From: Tetracentron sinense
Taxonomy: Eukaryota; Streptophyta; Magnoliopsida; Trochodendrales; Trochodendraceae
NCBI GenBank assembly: GCA_015143295.1
Contig: CM026555.1
Location: 434,001 to 498,000, forward strand
Direction of reading: 5' to 3'
DNA: 64,000 nucleotides
How positions within the stretch are numbered: position 1 is the first letter of the stretch; each line of letters starts with the position of its first letter. The notes beneath the pieces are model-generated. The model searched no databases. It saw only the letters and a list, made by a program, of their open reading frames with translations, and was not told the origin of the DNA. Of this stretch, positions 45,581 to 58,123 are shown in pieces. The translations under genes were made by a program, and so were the position numbers.

Positions 45581-46980
45581 TAAAACAAAAGACAGTATCT
45601 TCTACGTTCATCTGTAATTGTTGCATTTCTGAATCCATCTGAAGGTGCTTTAAAAGAAATTGAATTTTCTTAGCTTGGAATCCCCAAATGAGGGATGTAA
45701 ATAGTCTACCTTACTGAAGACCACCCATTGAAACATAAAAACAACAAATTATGCATTTCTGAATCCCATCCCATTACCAAGTAATTACTGATATATACCT
45801 TCCTTTTTCAAACCATTTTATAAGAATTTGAAGCTCATTGTATGACCAGCTATGAAATTTGACATTCAACAAGATGTAACCTAAAGACATAGGAATTGTA
45901 ACTTGTAACTCCATGGCATATGGTATGACAACCACTTTAAACAGACTGTTTAAGGTTAAAACGCTATCAAAATCCCAAGTTTTTAAACTCCTGTACAGTC
46001 ATATTTAGGAACCGATGGTTAAGATCTAAAAAGCCTCAATAAACTTCAAATTTTAAAATCTTTCTACAGCCCAATATGCAGTATGTTTTAAGGCTTGTAA
46101 AGCTTTCTAAGATCTCAGATATTTAAACCCCTATACAGCTCTATTTGCAGAGAAAATCTCAGGCTTTTAAAACGCAATACAGCACTATTTGTAGCCTATT
46201 ATCAGTCTTACAGTTAAGGCTTCAAAAGCCTATAAGAAACCATTTACATAACTATAATTTAATCGAGCAAATCAGAACAAGAAATGAAAATTGGGGGCAG
46301 TTGAAATTGACAAAACCAGAAAAACAACAAACCCACATGGAAATTCAAATCAAAACCCTAATAAATCCAAGATATCTAAAAGAACAGTTGAAAAAATACA
46401 TCTATTGGGCAAGTTGAAAAAATACATCAATTGAGCAACCTGTAAGAACAGAATGAGTCCCATTTTCTCTATTTTTTTTTGTAGATTTTCTTTGAAAATT
46501 CATATACCCATTTGAGAGAGAAGAGGGACCTAACGCGTATTGGGAAAGAGAGAAAGAGAGAGGAAGAGGGAGAGGGGAGAGAGTACCTGCTGATCGCTCC
46601 GAAAGAGAGAGAAGTGTCCTCCTCTGGTATTGTTATTCGGGATTTTTCCCATTTAAGACCGAGTTTTTGAAAACACCCGAAAACCAATTTCACTTTTTGA
46701 CCCGATATTTTTTCGAGCTTCCACGGACCCCATCCGTGTGGGAGAGGAAGTTAGAAAGTCCCAAAGCTCTTTAGATAACTTAAAAGGCATTTCGAACAAA
46801 TACCTTTAGCATTTCAACAAATACCATTCTCTAAGGCATTTCGAAAGAAGAGGAAGAAGAAGAGGCGGCTCCTTACTCAAAAAATCTACCATTGAGGTAT
46901 TTTTTTCTTCGAATTCGAACTCTTTTTATAAAATATTAAACCAAACAAAAAATAGGGTTTTTTGCCCATCATGATCGGAT
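45580..46980. other. No gene seen; GA-rich stretch
   Basis: AT-rich DNA with several short AGGCTTTTAAAA-type segments near 45950-46230, and a GA-rich stretch at 46535-46615. Nothing coding recognised. Confidence 0.5.
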
Positions 46981-47574
46981 GAAATTGTGCTATATTGTAT
47001 TTTTCAATATGAAGACGTGATGTTATTCTTTATTCGAAGATCTTGCGTATCATATCCACGGCATGAAGAATAATTCATCTTTCTTATTTGATATCGAAAA
47101 GAAAAATCACGATATCGGAAACAAAATCTCGATATTGAAAAAAAGTGGATGAATATCGAAAAAAAAAATCGATATTGAATTTCTTTTTCAATATTCGTCC
47201 ATTTTTTTCGATATTGACTGTTTTTGCTTCAAACTTTTAAACATGCTTCGGAGGACAAGTAATATGCCTAATATATTTTCTGTTTTTATTTGAAGCTGGT
47301 GCTAGTAACATATCTTTATATTTGCTTAGTTTTGAGTGGCTCGAGAATGATGCTGCTTTAAACTTGATAGTATTCGTATATATGCAAATTTGAAACTAGT
47401 TTCAGTTTTATGCTAGGAAACAGTGCTTCCTTTCCATGCAAGTTTCAATTACACTATCGTTCATGAGCCCCCATTTTCATTTACTTTTAGTTATTTAATA
47501 AATTTGATTAATTTTTGCTGATTGAAGATGCCTAAAAACAGAGAAAAGGGGGAAGGGAAAGCAAAGGAAAAGAA

Positions 47575-47980
47575 GTGATTAAAATGGAGAAGTCTCAACC
47601 TTTAATTAAATGTACTATGAATGAATTATTTGAAATCATAAGGCCGAACTTGGAGGCCAATCCTATAAGAAAGAAGTTATGGTTGGAGTGTTGTTTTGGG
47701 CATTTTTATGATTTGTCCAAAAGTCCCCAGTATGGTCAGACATTTGAGCACCTACTCTAGAGGCAAAGGAACAAAGACAAGCTAATTTTTGACATGACTG
47801 GTAGGATGATGAGGTTCAAAAAGTTACACTTTACTCTGATCATGGGCTTGAATGCTAGTTTGGCTGGCCCTCCCGCCATAGCACATGCTCATACTCCAGA
47901 GGCGGGTTCTCAGACATCTTTTAAAGTTCGAATGTTTGGTAAAACACAACTAATTAAAAAGAATGATTTAATTTAAAAGT
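47575..47980 (+). pseudogene. DUF1985-like exon, left part
   Basis: Translates with LWLECCFGHFYDLSKSPQYG (about 47675) and then RMMRFKKLHFTLIMGLNAS (about 47804), matching the DUF1985 pattern of a CFGHFLDLP-like start and FxLVTGL-like end. One stop separates the parts. Such genes ride in MULE elements. It is interrupted at 48001 by a solo LTR and resumes at 49648. Confidence 0.6.
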
Positions 47981-48000
47981 TTAATATGTGTGATGCTGAT

Positions 48001-49647
48001 TGTAAGCACCCCAACTTTGCACTCCTTTAGTTTCTTTTTATATCTTTAAAAACACTTTTTAAAACTTTCTTTTAGAACCCTCTTTCCACGTGCTTTGATT
48101 TTTGAAAATGACTCGAAAGTAGAAAAATGATCAAAATGCCTCTGAGGTAAAAAATGACCAAAATATCCCTAAAAAGTTTTGAAAAACTTATATTTTATCA
48201 AAAATATTTCTATGGATTTTATCAATTCAATTTTGGCTATTTTTGGGATCAAATCGGGTTTAAAATGGAAAAATGACCAAAATACACCTATAGTGCAAAA
48301 TGACCAAAATACCCCGGGAAAAGTGCTCAAAAGTTATCATTTTGTCCAAAATATTTTTACAAATTTTTTTGTTCAATTTTGACTATTTCCGGGGTCAAAG
48401 TGGGCTTAAAACGAATAAATTAGTTTTGTGCCAACTAGAGAGCGACATGTGGTGAAGGAAAAAAAAATAAAATTGGCCCCTCAAGCTAGGGCAAGCGGCG
48501 CCCCCTTTTGACTGGTCAAAACTGTGTCGGCGGGCCTTTTCGGAAAAACCTCAATGAAGTAGCGCCCACCCTGTTTGCCCCTTTTTTGCCACCTAACTGT
48601 TCACCACCCGCCTTGCTTTTCGAGGATTTTATCCAATAGGGGCGCTACTTCAAGTAGTGCCCACCTGTTTTCAAAAACTATAAATACCCCACCCCACCCC
48701 CTCACTTCATTTCTCACTCATTCACTCTCCTCTCTCTCCCTTTTCTTCTTCAAAACCTCCGTTAGCGCCCAGATTCCTGAGAAAGTTGATTGCAAATGGT
48801 CAATTCTCGGGACCTCTATTCAAAAAAAAATTTAGATTTTTCGGAAGGTAATTTTCCTCCAAAACGCTGTCTTGTTCAAATATAGCCCTGCTTAGTCGAA
48901 CCCCTGCCCAAATCCCAGTTCAAATATAGCCCTGCCTAGTCGAATCCCTGCCCAAATCTCAGTTCAAATATAGCCAACCCCTGCCAAATCCCGGTTCAAG
49001 CTTAACCCTTGGTAAACCCTAGCTTAACCTTAGTTAAAACTTAACCCTATCTAAACCCTAGGTGAACCCTGTTTAGAAGCTCACACTAGGCTCCTTGGCA
49101 CTAGCTTAAACTGCCCCATCGCTCCTTAGCAAGAGTTTAAAAGGCCATTTCGCTCCCAAATCAGCGAAAACAATCAAATCAAATCAAATCAAACCATCAG
49201 CTCCTACCCTGGAACTACGTGTGGCTTGATTTCACTGACAGTGGATACTTAGGCAACCTTGATCGGGTTCAACTCTCCTAGGATAGAATCTCTATTCCGT
49301 TTCTATCATGTCCATCTCATTATATTCACTACTGTTAATATTATATCTGTTTAGCATATAAATGAAATTTCAAGCTTCTCTTATGGTTTCCTCACTTTGA
49401 TTCAGACTTAGGGAGTAGATAATCATCTTTGGATGAGAGTTTCGGGGTGCCTAACACCTTCCCCTAACTCAACTGAATCCCTTACCTTGACCTCTGACTT
49501 CCAGACTATGCCTTATCCAATAATTTCAGGGACCTATTTCCCTCCGAATTAGATAAGTGGCGACTCTCCTTTCAATTGTAATTTATCATTATTCCTCCTC
49601 GAGTTCAATCCTGATCGGGAATGAGGGTTAAAATTCCGATACTCACA
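48001..49647 (+). mobile_element. Solo LTR, Gypsy (Tat-like)
   Basis: 1,647 bp starting TGTAAGCACCCC and ending ACTCACA, flanked by CTGAT (47996-48000) and ATGAT (49648-49652). Near its end it holds GGAACTACGTGTGGCTTGAT (49202) with GGATACTTAGGCAACC, and GGGGTGCCTAACACCTTCCC (49444). Both blocks recur in the LTR ending at 53901 and are typical of Tat-lineage LTRs. Confidence 0.8.
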
Positions 49648-49880
49648 ATGATATGGATGCAGTCAAGATTACGTTAGTCCTATACGTCGAGATGTTAATC
49701 ATTGCGAAAGAGACGCATTCCAACATTGAGATTCGGTACTTGGAGTTGGTGGAAGACGTCTAGGCCTTCAAAAAATACCCTTGGGGCACTGTAGGGTATA
49801 TGAGATTTAAAGAAGGTCTTGAAACCGCTCATACAGAAACTTCAAAATATAATATTATTGGTTGTGGTATTGCTTTCCAG
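49648..49880 (+). pseudogene. DUF1985-like exon, right part
   Basis: Contains DAVKITLVLYVEMLIIAKET (about 49658), then FKKYPWGTVGYMRFKEGLE (about 49770), a pattern recurring in DUF1985/Ulp1-type transposon genes. It ends at a CAG|GTAAAT donor-like site. One in-frame stop. Confidence 0.6.
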
Positions 49881-50220
49881 GTAAATTATATACTTGAGTT
49901 GCTATTTTTTGTTTCGTTTGTAATTAGATTCATGTTGCTCATTTAATGTTCTAAAATGGGAAATTCATGGAAAATTACAATCCCCACATTTGATGTTTGA
50001 GAGCATCACTACACTTGAAAAATGATGTCTTTGCGGTGGTCCTCCTTTTACTATGACATTCCCTTGTGTTCTGCGTTGGAATAATACCGATTTTAAAAGC
50101 TATAAGACGTTACAAGATAAGATATTTAATTTAGAAGAGGTATGAATTTAGTATGAAGTTATATATAATTTTTGTTTACTTGTCTATTTTCTTAATTCTA
50201 ACTTAATTTTATGTTCACAG

Positions 50221-50480
50221 CTTGAGGTTTTTTCTATGCATCCCACTGCTCATGAGGCAGAGTAGCAAGTAGTTAGGAATTTGCTCGTACGAATGAGGGA
50301 GCATCAAGCGGGATCTTAGGATTATGAGGAAGATGAAGATGATCAGGAGGAGGATAGTTCCAAGGAGGAGGAGGAGGATAAAGAGGAAATTGAGGTGGAT
50401 GTAGAGGAATATGAGGTGGAGGAGGGAGGCAATGATGATGGTGATGATGAGGAGGAGGAGGAGGATAGTCCCTCCCTGGT
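50221..50480 (+). pseudogene. Acidic exon of the DUF1985-like gene
   Basis: Begins after a TTCACAG acceptor with LEVFSMHPTAHEAE and continues into a D/E-rich tract of about 60 residues. Stops are present. The complementary strand gives a proline/histidine-rich frame that is only its shadow. Confidence 0.55.
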
Positions 50481-50499
50481 ATGCACATCAAAAGGTCCA

Positions 50500-51417
50500 A
50501 GCATGAGCAAAGAACAAAAAGTGTAAGTAACGTGCAATCATTTATTCAATATAACTTCTATGTAAATAACGTGCACTCATTTTTTTTTTGACTCACTATT
50601 TATGTTCTTTGAATTTTTTTTTCTCTTACATTGTTTAACCATAAAATTTTAATTTGTAGACTGATATATCGAAGTTCCGGAAACAAAAAGCATACGAGAT
50701 GATGAGTGGGATTGCCCATCTGTGATGGTTGTCAAACGGTGGAGTGTCTGAGATTGAGCATAAAGTGGGGTGTCCTTATTTGAGTGTTTTTATTTGAGTG
50801 TCTTAAGAGTGAATGTAAACTGTAAATCAAATTTTGTTATGGAAATATAATCTTATTCATTATGGAAATGGTCATTTTGTTATCGATGTATGTACCAAAT
50901 TTGTTATGGATGTAAAATCATTCGGATCAATAACAAAATTTCATTATGGAAATGGTAATTATGGATGTTATGGAAATGGTCATTTTGTTATCAATGTATG
51001 TACAGGTTTTGTCTCTAAATGTTTCCTTTTTTGGATATCGAAATTGTTTAGTATTTTTTTTCAATATATTTTTGTTCGTTTTTCCCGATATCAAAAAAAA
51101 ATTCAATATCGAAATTTTAATGAACATTTTTTCGATATATGCTGCAGCACTCACAAAAACCAGTGAATCTTTGTGGTGGAAAACATTTTATTAGAAAATT
51201 TTCGATATCAAATGGTTTTTTCCTTTTTTTTTTTCGATATCGAAATTTTATTTGTAATAACTTTGTTTAGAGCAGTAGATGATTGTGAATATCTTATTAG
51301 AAGAAAAAAAATTGGTTTAAATGTTTATTCGAATCCAGAATCAAATACAAAATTCAGAATTCAATAAAACGACTCTTTACATTCTCACTATGAAATGAAA
51401 TGATCATATTTGTGGGA
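50500..51417. other. AT-rich DNA with GATATCG cluster
   Basis: No gene. Holds direct repeats built on TTATGGAAATGGTCATTTTG with GTTATC(G/A)ATGTATGTAC (about 50859 and 50968) and, at 51035-51245, many ATATCGAAAT/CGATAT motifs. Confidence 0.5.
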
Positions 51418-51745
51418 TTATATTAGTACATTTTTGTCTATTATGACTACTTTGTTACATCTACCAGATCTTACGGTAGACCTTTCCTCGCCTTGTGAAA
51501 GAATTTTGTTATTTTTCGGTCTCCCCGTGCTTCTTTTTTGTACAGGGGTTTAATTCACTTGGTCTCGGCCATTACTTCATCCGGGAGATCTCATTGCTTT
51601 TTAACATGTACCGGATATATTGACTTTTCATAGGTAGCTTGATATATATCAGATGTATAGTAAGTAGAACAGTACACATACGGATCATGTCGATACTTAT
51701 TACAGGCAGCCAAAACATGTACACAATGTTGCCCAATAAATGGAC
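51418..51745 (-). pseudogene. MuDR-type (MURA) transposase C-terminal fragment
   Basis: The minus strand reads QHCVHVLAACNKYRHDPYVY followed by CSTYYTSDIYQATYEKSIYP. This is the SWIM-type CxH zinc motif and tail of MULE transposases. Then come GRPKNNKILSQGEE and a decayed zinc knuckle (SGRCNKVVIIDKN). At least two stops and a frameshift are present. The N-terminal catalytic part is missing; unrelated sequence begins at about 51746. Confidence 0.75.
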
Positions 51746-52137
51746 TCTAGAGGGGGGAAATTATGGTCAATGACAATTAAAAAGTTTAACTAAGTGATTA
51801 ATGCGGAATTTCAAACTTAATCACTAATGCAACTAATATAAACAGAGATGAAGAGAGGGAGAGAAAATGATACCACACACAAGATATGTTATCGGCGTTC
51901 GGCAACTATCCTACATCCTCGCCTCTAAGCTTCTCGTTTTAAGGATTTTCCCACGATTCCACTAATCACACTCTTCTTTACAGGCAGAGAGTAAGCCTTT
52001 ACAATCATTTTCACAAGCTAAGGATCCAACCTCTTCAAGAGATACCCTCTTTTGGATACAAGAAGACCTTATTCTCAAATAGTGCAAGAATCCTTGATTC
52101 TTGAACTCCCTACCCCCCTTTTTCTTTTTTCCTGTTT
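51746..52137. other. Unclassified repeat-like sequence
   Basis: Contains GTTCGGCAACTATCCTACATCC, split here as GTTCGGCAAC and TATCCTACATCC, a phrase met in plant LTR-element leaders. No coding signal; family not assigned. Confidence 0.35.
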
Positions 52138-53901
52138 TGTTAAAGCTCTATAAGGACCCCTGGTCCTATTCTAGGGGTCCATTGTATTCTCTTATCACTG
52201 TATTTGCATGGTAGCAACCTAGGACAGGGGCCCCCAGCCTTCCTCATAGGCATGGGGGATTCCCTTGAGGCTTATCACTTTGGCACAATGGTCCCCGCAT
52301 GCATGGAACCTCCACAGACTCCCTGGGGCACCCTCAGTCCATGAGGAACCCCCTGGGGAAGCCCTGGTCCAGTCTAGGTTGGGGAAAATTTGGTTTTTGG
52401 GTAAATCCAGAAATGGTGATAGAATAACTATCGTCATTCCTGGCACACCATTCTCAGCACTGTAGCATCCATTTCAGTGGGCCCTGGTCCAATCTAGGGC
52501 CATGTCTTGACTCTCCTGACCCTTCTCGACTTGGGCTGGTCCTTCCAGGCCCAGTCCATGCATCTAACCATGGTTAATATGGCCTAAACCATATCCTATC
52601 CAGAATGGCGATAGTCCATCCACCGCCATTCCAATTTTATTTTAACAGTGCCTTTGGGCCTATACCAGGCCCATATCAGACCAATTCCAAGGCCCACTTA
52701 AGGCCCATGACCTTTTCTGGAGTCCACTGACCAAGCCTGATGGGTCTCTAACCCTTGGGTTAACCCTTAACCAGACCCCCAGTCCAGCAAAACCATCACA
52801 GTAGAAGTACTGTAATAGTGGTAGACAGTCTACTGCCATTCCAACACGGCACTGTTTTGGAATGACAGTAAACAGTCTACAATCATTCCATATTTACTGT
52901 ATTTGGGCTTTTGCACAAGGCCCAGACCTAGTAGGAGGCCATTCTAGGCCCTGCCATACTCTCTGGGCCTATCCTGACCTGCCTAGACCATTTAACTGAG
53001 GTTAACCTAATCTCGATTAACTTTTAACCATGGTTAAGCAACCCTTAACCCTTGGAAAAACTTGGAAAAATATCAAAAATTCTGTTTTATTGCATGTGTC
53101 CAAAATGTTACTGCTTTGGCCCATTTTATCATGGTTAGTAGCCCTAACCATGGTTACTTTACCAATTTAACTCAAGTTAGTAACCCTAATCTCAATTAAA
53201 TCTAATTTTGGCCTATCGAGCCTAAATCCCTTGGCATACCGGGCCAATCTCAACCTAATGGGCTTGACCATACCATCCTTAACTGTGGTTAGCAACCCTA
53301 ACCATAGTTAGTTTGACCTAACCCCAGTTAGCAATCTTAACCTTGGTCAAACTTTACCTTAGCCTACCGGACTTCTCTTTTGGCCTACCGGACATTTCTC
53401 TAGTCTACCGGACTAACCCTAAGTCTGCCGGGCTTAAACCTTGCACTTGACCAAACTTAGTCAATCAAACCCTAGTCTATCGAACTATTCCATTAGCCAC
53501 CCTTGGTGCACACACATACACCCCCTAGCCTTGGCATGAGTCCATGTGCCAAAACTACGCTTGGTCTGATCTCACCTTGTGAGTACGTAGGCAACTCAAC
53601 CCGTGTTCGACCCTAGTTAGCTTTTCTTTCTTAGATTAGTATTATCTTAAACACTTAGGCATTTTAAAATTTGATATTAATTGGCTTAAATGTAGGGAGT
53701 GGGGAACCATTGTAAAATGAAAGCCTCGGGGTCCCTAACACCTTCCCCGGACTTAACCGAACCTCTTACCCTAATCTTAAATCGCAGACCAAGACCTTAT
53801 CTAATTTCCCGCGGACTTATCCCTTTTGAATGAATAGGTGGTGACTCTAAATAATTCAAAACCCGTGAGATTATTTTAGGATTCCAGAACCCATGCTCAC
53901 A
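52138..53901 (+). mobile_element. Gypsy LTR, Tat-like, solo or truncated
   Basis: Ends CCATGCTCACA and contains AAAACTACGCTTGGTCTGAT (53552) with GTACGTAGGCAAC, and GGGGTCCCTAACACCTTCCC (53729), the same order as in the solo LTR at 48001-49647. It also contains CTACCGGAC repeats near 53365-53415. The left limit is a guess (TGTTAAAGC). No target duplication found. Confidence 0.6.
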
Positions 53902-53905
53902 CCAG

Positions 53906-55325
53906 ATGTGACATATCCTAGGATATGTCCTATCCTTGACCGACCCAAAGTTCGGCTTTGTCATTCGTATCGTAAATCACATGTCTTATTCTTGTTGTTT
54001 CCTTACATGTATACTTATACTCCTACAAGCTCGGTTCATGCATGCGTACGTGCTCGTGCATAACCCTTGGTGACATCATGTTGACATGAAACAATAAAAC
54101 ATAATATAGCATTTCTTACATTTTCATAGACATGGGGGCTTTAATGAAAAAATATATGTCATTGGAAGGAACATATATTGCATTTGATTAAAACCTCAAT
54201 TGGGGAAAAACCCTAAATCATAATGTCATAGTTTTGATTAATTTCTCACACATACATTTCATCAAACACTTGGTACTCAACCTTTCCTGAAGTCTTTTAC
54301 TCCCATTTTCATTATTTACACTTCATCAAACATCTCATATTCGTTTATTATGTGTACATTGTCTTTTCCCATTTTCCATCACACAACATTCATCACATCC
54401 AAATGGCATCCAATTGCCTCAACCATCCACCTCCCACATATCCACAATTAATTTTTTAATCTTATACACTCTTAGAGTCACGATAGATTCCAAGAAATGA
54501 GATATACAAGTTCTATCCATAATCATTTTTAAATGGAAAACCTAGGTTATTAATAAAGCCAACTAGAGAGGTGTACTAACCTTGAGGATTAACTCCTAAT
54601 CTTTGAAGAAAAACCCTCCTTGATTTGGAATCCAAGCTTGAGTAACCACTTTGGAATGGAAGAACTTTGCTTGATGGGGGAAGATCCAACCTTGATTTGG
54701 ACTTCACCCTCTTCAATCCACAAACCCTCCTTGAAATCTCCCTTCTCCTCTCAATCCCTCTTAGGTTTAGGAAGTCCCCAAAATTCTCCAAAATGAAGCC
54801 CTATTTATAGACAAAGGGTTTAAAATCCTCAATTCCAAAATCGGCACTAGCGTGCGATCGATCTTACACCAACTGTGATTGATCACAGATCCCAATGCGA
54901 TCAATCACACCTAGGGTGATCTGTCACACTTGAACCCGAAAGTTTTGTCAAATTTTTCCTTGCATGCGATCGATTGCACACCACTTGCGATAGATCACAG
55001 ACCCCTATGCGATGTATCACACCTGGAGGTGACCTATTGCATATGGACCCCGAATCTTTCTATCATTTTTTCAGTGTATGCGATTGATCGCACACCAACT
55101 GCGATCGATCACAGGTGAACCCGAAAGTTTATGCTGAAAATCCTCTGACTGAGATCGTTCGCACCTTACCTGCGATCGATCGTACATCCTATTTTCTGAA
55201 TTTTTTCACCTTAGACTCCTTGGAGTGTTTCCAACCTTGTTTCCATCATCCTTAGGGCACTAATCCCCTCCATATACCACAACTAGTTCATCTCTAACCC
55301 TGTACAAAAGTTCTGAGGTTCTACA
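53906..55325 (-). repeat. 3' LTR (truncated) of the gag-only Gypsy element
   Basis: Matches 59398-60753. On the minus strand it begins TGTAGAACC. It carries CGATCG-type palindromes (54850-55195) and a TATA box (CTATTTATAG on the plus strand, 54801). The far end is lost next to the Tat-like LTR. Confidence 0.8.
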
Positions 55326-55619
55326 TCCTCCCCTCTATAGAAATTTCGTCATCGAAATTAGGACGATACAAATTCAAGCGGGGATACCACTTCTGTCACC
55401 TAGTTATACTAAAAGACATACTAATCATTCACCAATCAACACAAGGTTAGGCACTTGCTTGTGGCAAGGCACTTAGGTTTTTCATATTACTAAACACCCA
55501 CGAAAAGCAAAAAAACTTCATAAAGAATATAGTATGTTTATACATATAGGCAACATACTGAAACACAACATTACATCATCCTTTACCAAAAATTGTCATC
55601 CGAGCACTTAACCCTACAT

Positions 55620-56762
55620 TTTGTGGTGCTTGAGCATCCAACCTCGGCATGACAACTTCTACCCTAGCTCGCCTAGAGAGGCGACTGTGAAAGCTACTAA
55701 GGCTTGCTTCCCCGAGGTTGAGCCGGAGGCGGACAGTGAGGAAAACCTCTGATCAAGTGGCCTTGATCACCACAATGGAAACATCCACCTTTGAGCTTCT
55801 GACAATCCCCAGTATACTTTCTTCCGCAATGACTACAGTGCTCACATCTCGACGCAGAAGATAAAGGCTATAAGAATCGGGTGGTCTAATTCGTAGTGAG
55901 GCTAGGGACTTGTGGTGCACAAGGAGGCCTCTGAATAGGTGTAGACTCGGAGGTCTCATACGGGGCAGTCCTGTCCCTCATCCCAAGTGGTGCTGAGCCA
56001 CTGGATGGATCTCCACCCCTCTCCTTTCTTTTGAAGAATTCCCTAGAATTCGACTCTGCCAACTGGGCCTTATCCACAACTTCAGTGTAGGTCTCATGCC
56101 TAAACATGGAGACTCTATCTTTAATGTAGGCCTGCAATCCCCTCTTGAATTTCCTGGCCTTCTTTGCCTATGTGGCTATTAGATATGGAGCGAACCTCGA
56201 CAATTCAGAGAACTTGGCCTCGTACTTAGCCACTGTCATGTTCCCTTGTTCCAAGGTAATGAATTCCAGTTCTTTCTTCTCTCTAACTCCTACCGGGAAA
56301 TATTTCTTGTAGAAAACATCTAGAAACTTTTCCCAAGTCCATTGTTGACCTACTCAAGTCAAGTCACTCGTTCTGATGGCGGATCTCCACCAGTGATCGA
56401 CCTCACCTTCTATCATAAAGGCGGCCTATGCAACTTTCTCTGCCTCTATAGGCATCAAGACAGAGAACAACTTCTCCAGTTTCCTAACTCATGCTTTTGC
56501 AACCAATGGGTCTATACCACCATAGAATACCAGAGGCCTCATCCTCCAAAATGCCTCTATCCTTGCCTATGCTCTGTGTGGAGGAGTAGGGACTAGTGCT
56601 GTAGCAGGAGGAGAAGTGGTAGGTTGCCTGTCTGTGAGCATAGCTAAGGTCTCACCTATCAACCCCATGACTTGTGTAAGGTTAGGTTGTTCGCCCCTAC
56701 CTGAGCATCAGCTCCATCTGCTCTAGTATGGTGACCGCGACCCCAATTGCCACGTCTCATGA
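55620..56762 (-). pseudogene. Fossil gag of the Gypsy element
   Basis: Signatures on the minus strand: start MRRGNWGRGHHTRADGADA (56762), YIKDRVSMFRHETYTEVVDK with AQLAE (about 56130-56055), and a zinc knuckle CFHCGDQGHLIR (about 55788-55750). Typical of chromovirus (Tekay-like) gag. Broken a few times. Confidence 0.75.
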
Positions 56763-57174
56763 TTGAATCCTGAGAACAGTAGCAAAGTATGAGCCTAACT
56801 TGGAAACCAACTTTATTTCGACCCCAATTTCAACAATCACCTAATGTTTATAGGTACATAATAATACATCGAAGCATACAAATAATGTTTCCTAGCGTAC
56901 GACACCAAGATCAGTTGAAATTTCAACCGGTTTTGACTAATACTAACTTGCTAGTCTATACTTGAGAGCAATAACATAACCTGAGTATAACTTGAAATCA
57001 AACTCCTAACTGATTCTCCTAGCGAAACTAAGTTCTTACACTCGGTTAAGGTATTAACCGGTTACATACTTAAGACATTAACTGTCCTAATGCTAAAACT
57101 AATGAGTAGTTTATACATTTGAGTTATTTAATCAAAACCCTTTGAATCTTTGTAACATGTATGATGCTTCTAAG

Positions 57175-57345
57175 ATCTACATGATGCATGCGAGATGTGT
57201 ATGATGCTTATGATATGTATGAAGCGCATGCTATGTATGATGCTTATGAGATGCATGATGCTTATGTTACGTATGATGCTCATACTATGTATGATGCTCA
57301 TGCTATATATGATGCTTATGATATATATGATGTTATCCTTGAAGT
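57175..57345. repeat. Diverged ATGATGCTTATG minisatellite
   Basis: About ten imperfect units of TATGATGCTTATGATATG in the untranslated leader of the Gypsy element. They give a spurious frame with repeating YDAY/MYDAH residues. Confidence 0.8.
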
Positions 57346-58123
57346 TTATAATATATATTATCATTTTGGACTGAGCTCTGGGTTTAGAACGTGCTGCAGA
57401 ATATGCGCATCTGGATCTAGAAACGTGCATCAAACATCCATGAGCTTGTTAAAAATTATATAAATATTTGTTCCTACTAGTCATGAGGATGCATGAACTT
57501 ATATAGACTTATCATCATACCATGATGTGTGACTTGTGCTTATATGCGATGCAAGACGCATCAAGTATAATTTAACAGATGAAATTTTCATAGGATACAT
57601 AGTAGCATATATATCGAAACCTATGTCATTTGTTCCACAATGACTCTAAATCTACTAGACTTGTAAGAAGTAAGAGCATCCTATAGTCTCACTCGGAAAA
57701 AAAATCCCTATAGAAACCTAATAACACAGAGTATGACCAAGGACCTACCACCCCCTTGTCAACTAACATCTAGGCTAGACTCTAGCTGAGTATCACACAA
57801 CTCTTGAGTCTAACTAGAAAACCCATTCATAGGGCATAGGTTTTCACTTAGCATATAACATCTAGTATGCACACAACACATAGCATATAATACCACATAA
57901 CACTACAACACATATTAGTATGAGTATATAAAATTTTTGGGTTTTTTTCTAGCGAATATAGGCACTAACCTCGATTAAAATCGATCTGTTCTAAACAAAG
58001 ACTAAGTGATTACTCTACACTTGGAATACGACTCCTAAGATGAACCTAATGCCTTGGTTTACTCGTGGTATCAAACTCTAAACAACCCTAGAGGACCTAA
58101 TACCTAGGCTCGGATACCACTTC

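Larger units (their letters stand above)
46980..51745. mobile_element. MULE-type DNA transposon remnant (Ulp1-MULE-like)
   Basis: The plus strand carries DUF1985-like exons (47575-47980, 49648-49880) and an acidic exon (50221-50480). The minus strand carries a MuDR-type transposase end (51418-51745). This convergent pair recalls plant MULEs that captured Ulp1/DUF1985 genes. GATATCG-type clusters occur on both sides (47040-47215 and 51035-51245). No Ulp1 protease domain and no clear terminal repeats were found, so the outer limits are approximate. A 1.65 kb solo LTR lies inside. Confidence 0.6.

Noticed and set aside
50273-50537. Proline/histidine-rich and serine-rich frames on the minus strand that look like an extensin.
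   Set aside because: They are the complement of the GAG/GAT-rich acidic exon on the plus strand.
57188-57463. Frame encoding repeated YDAYDMYEAH-like residues.
   Set aside because: Product of a short tandem DNA repeat; no domain and no conserved start.
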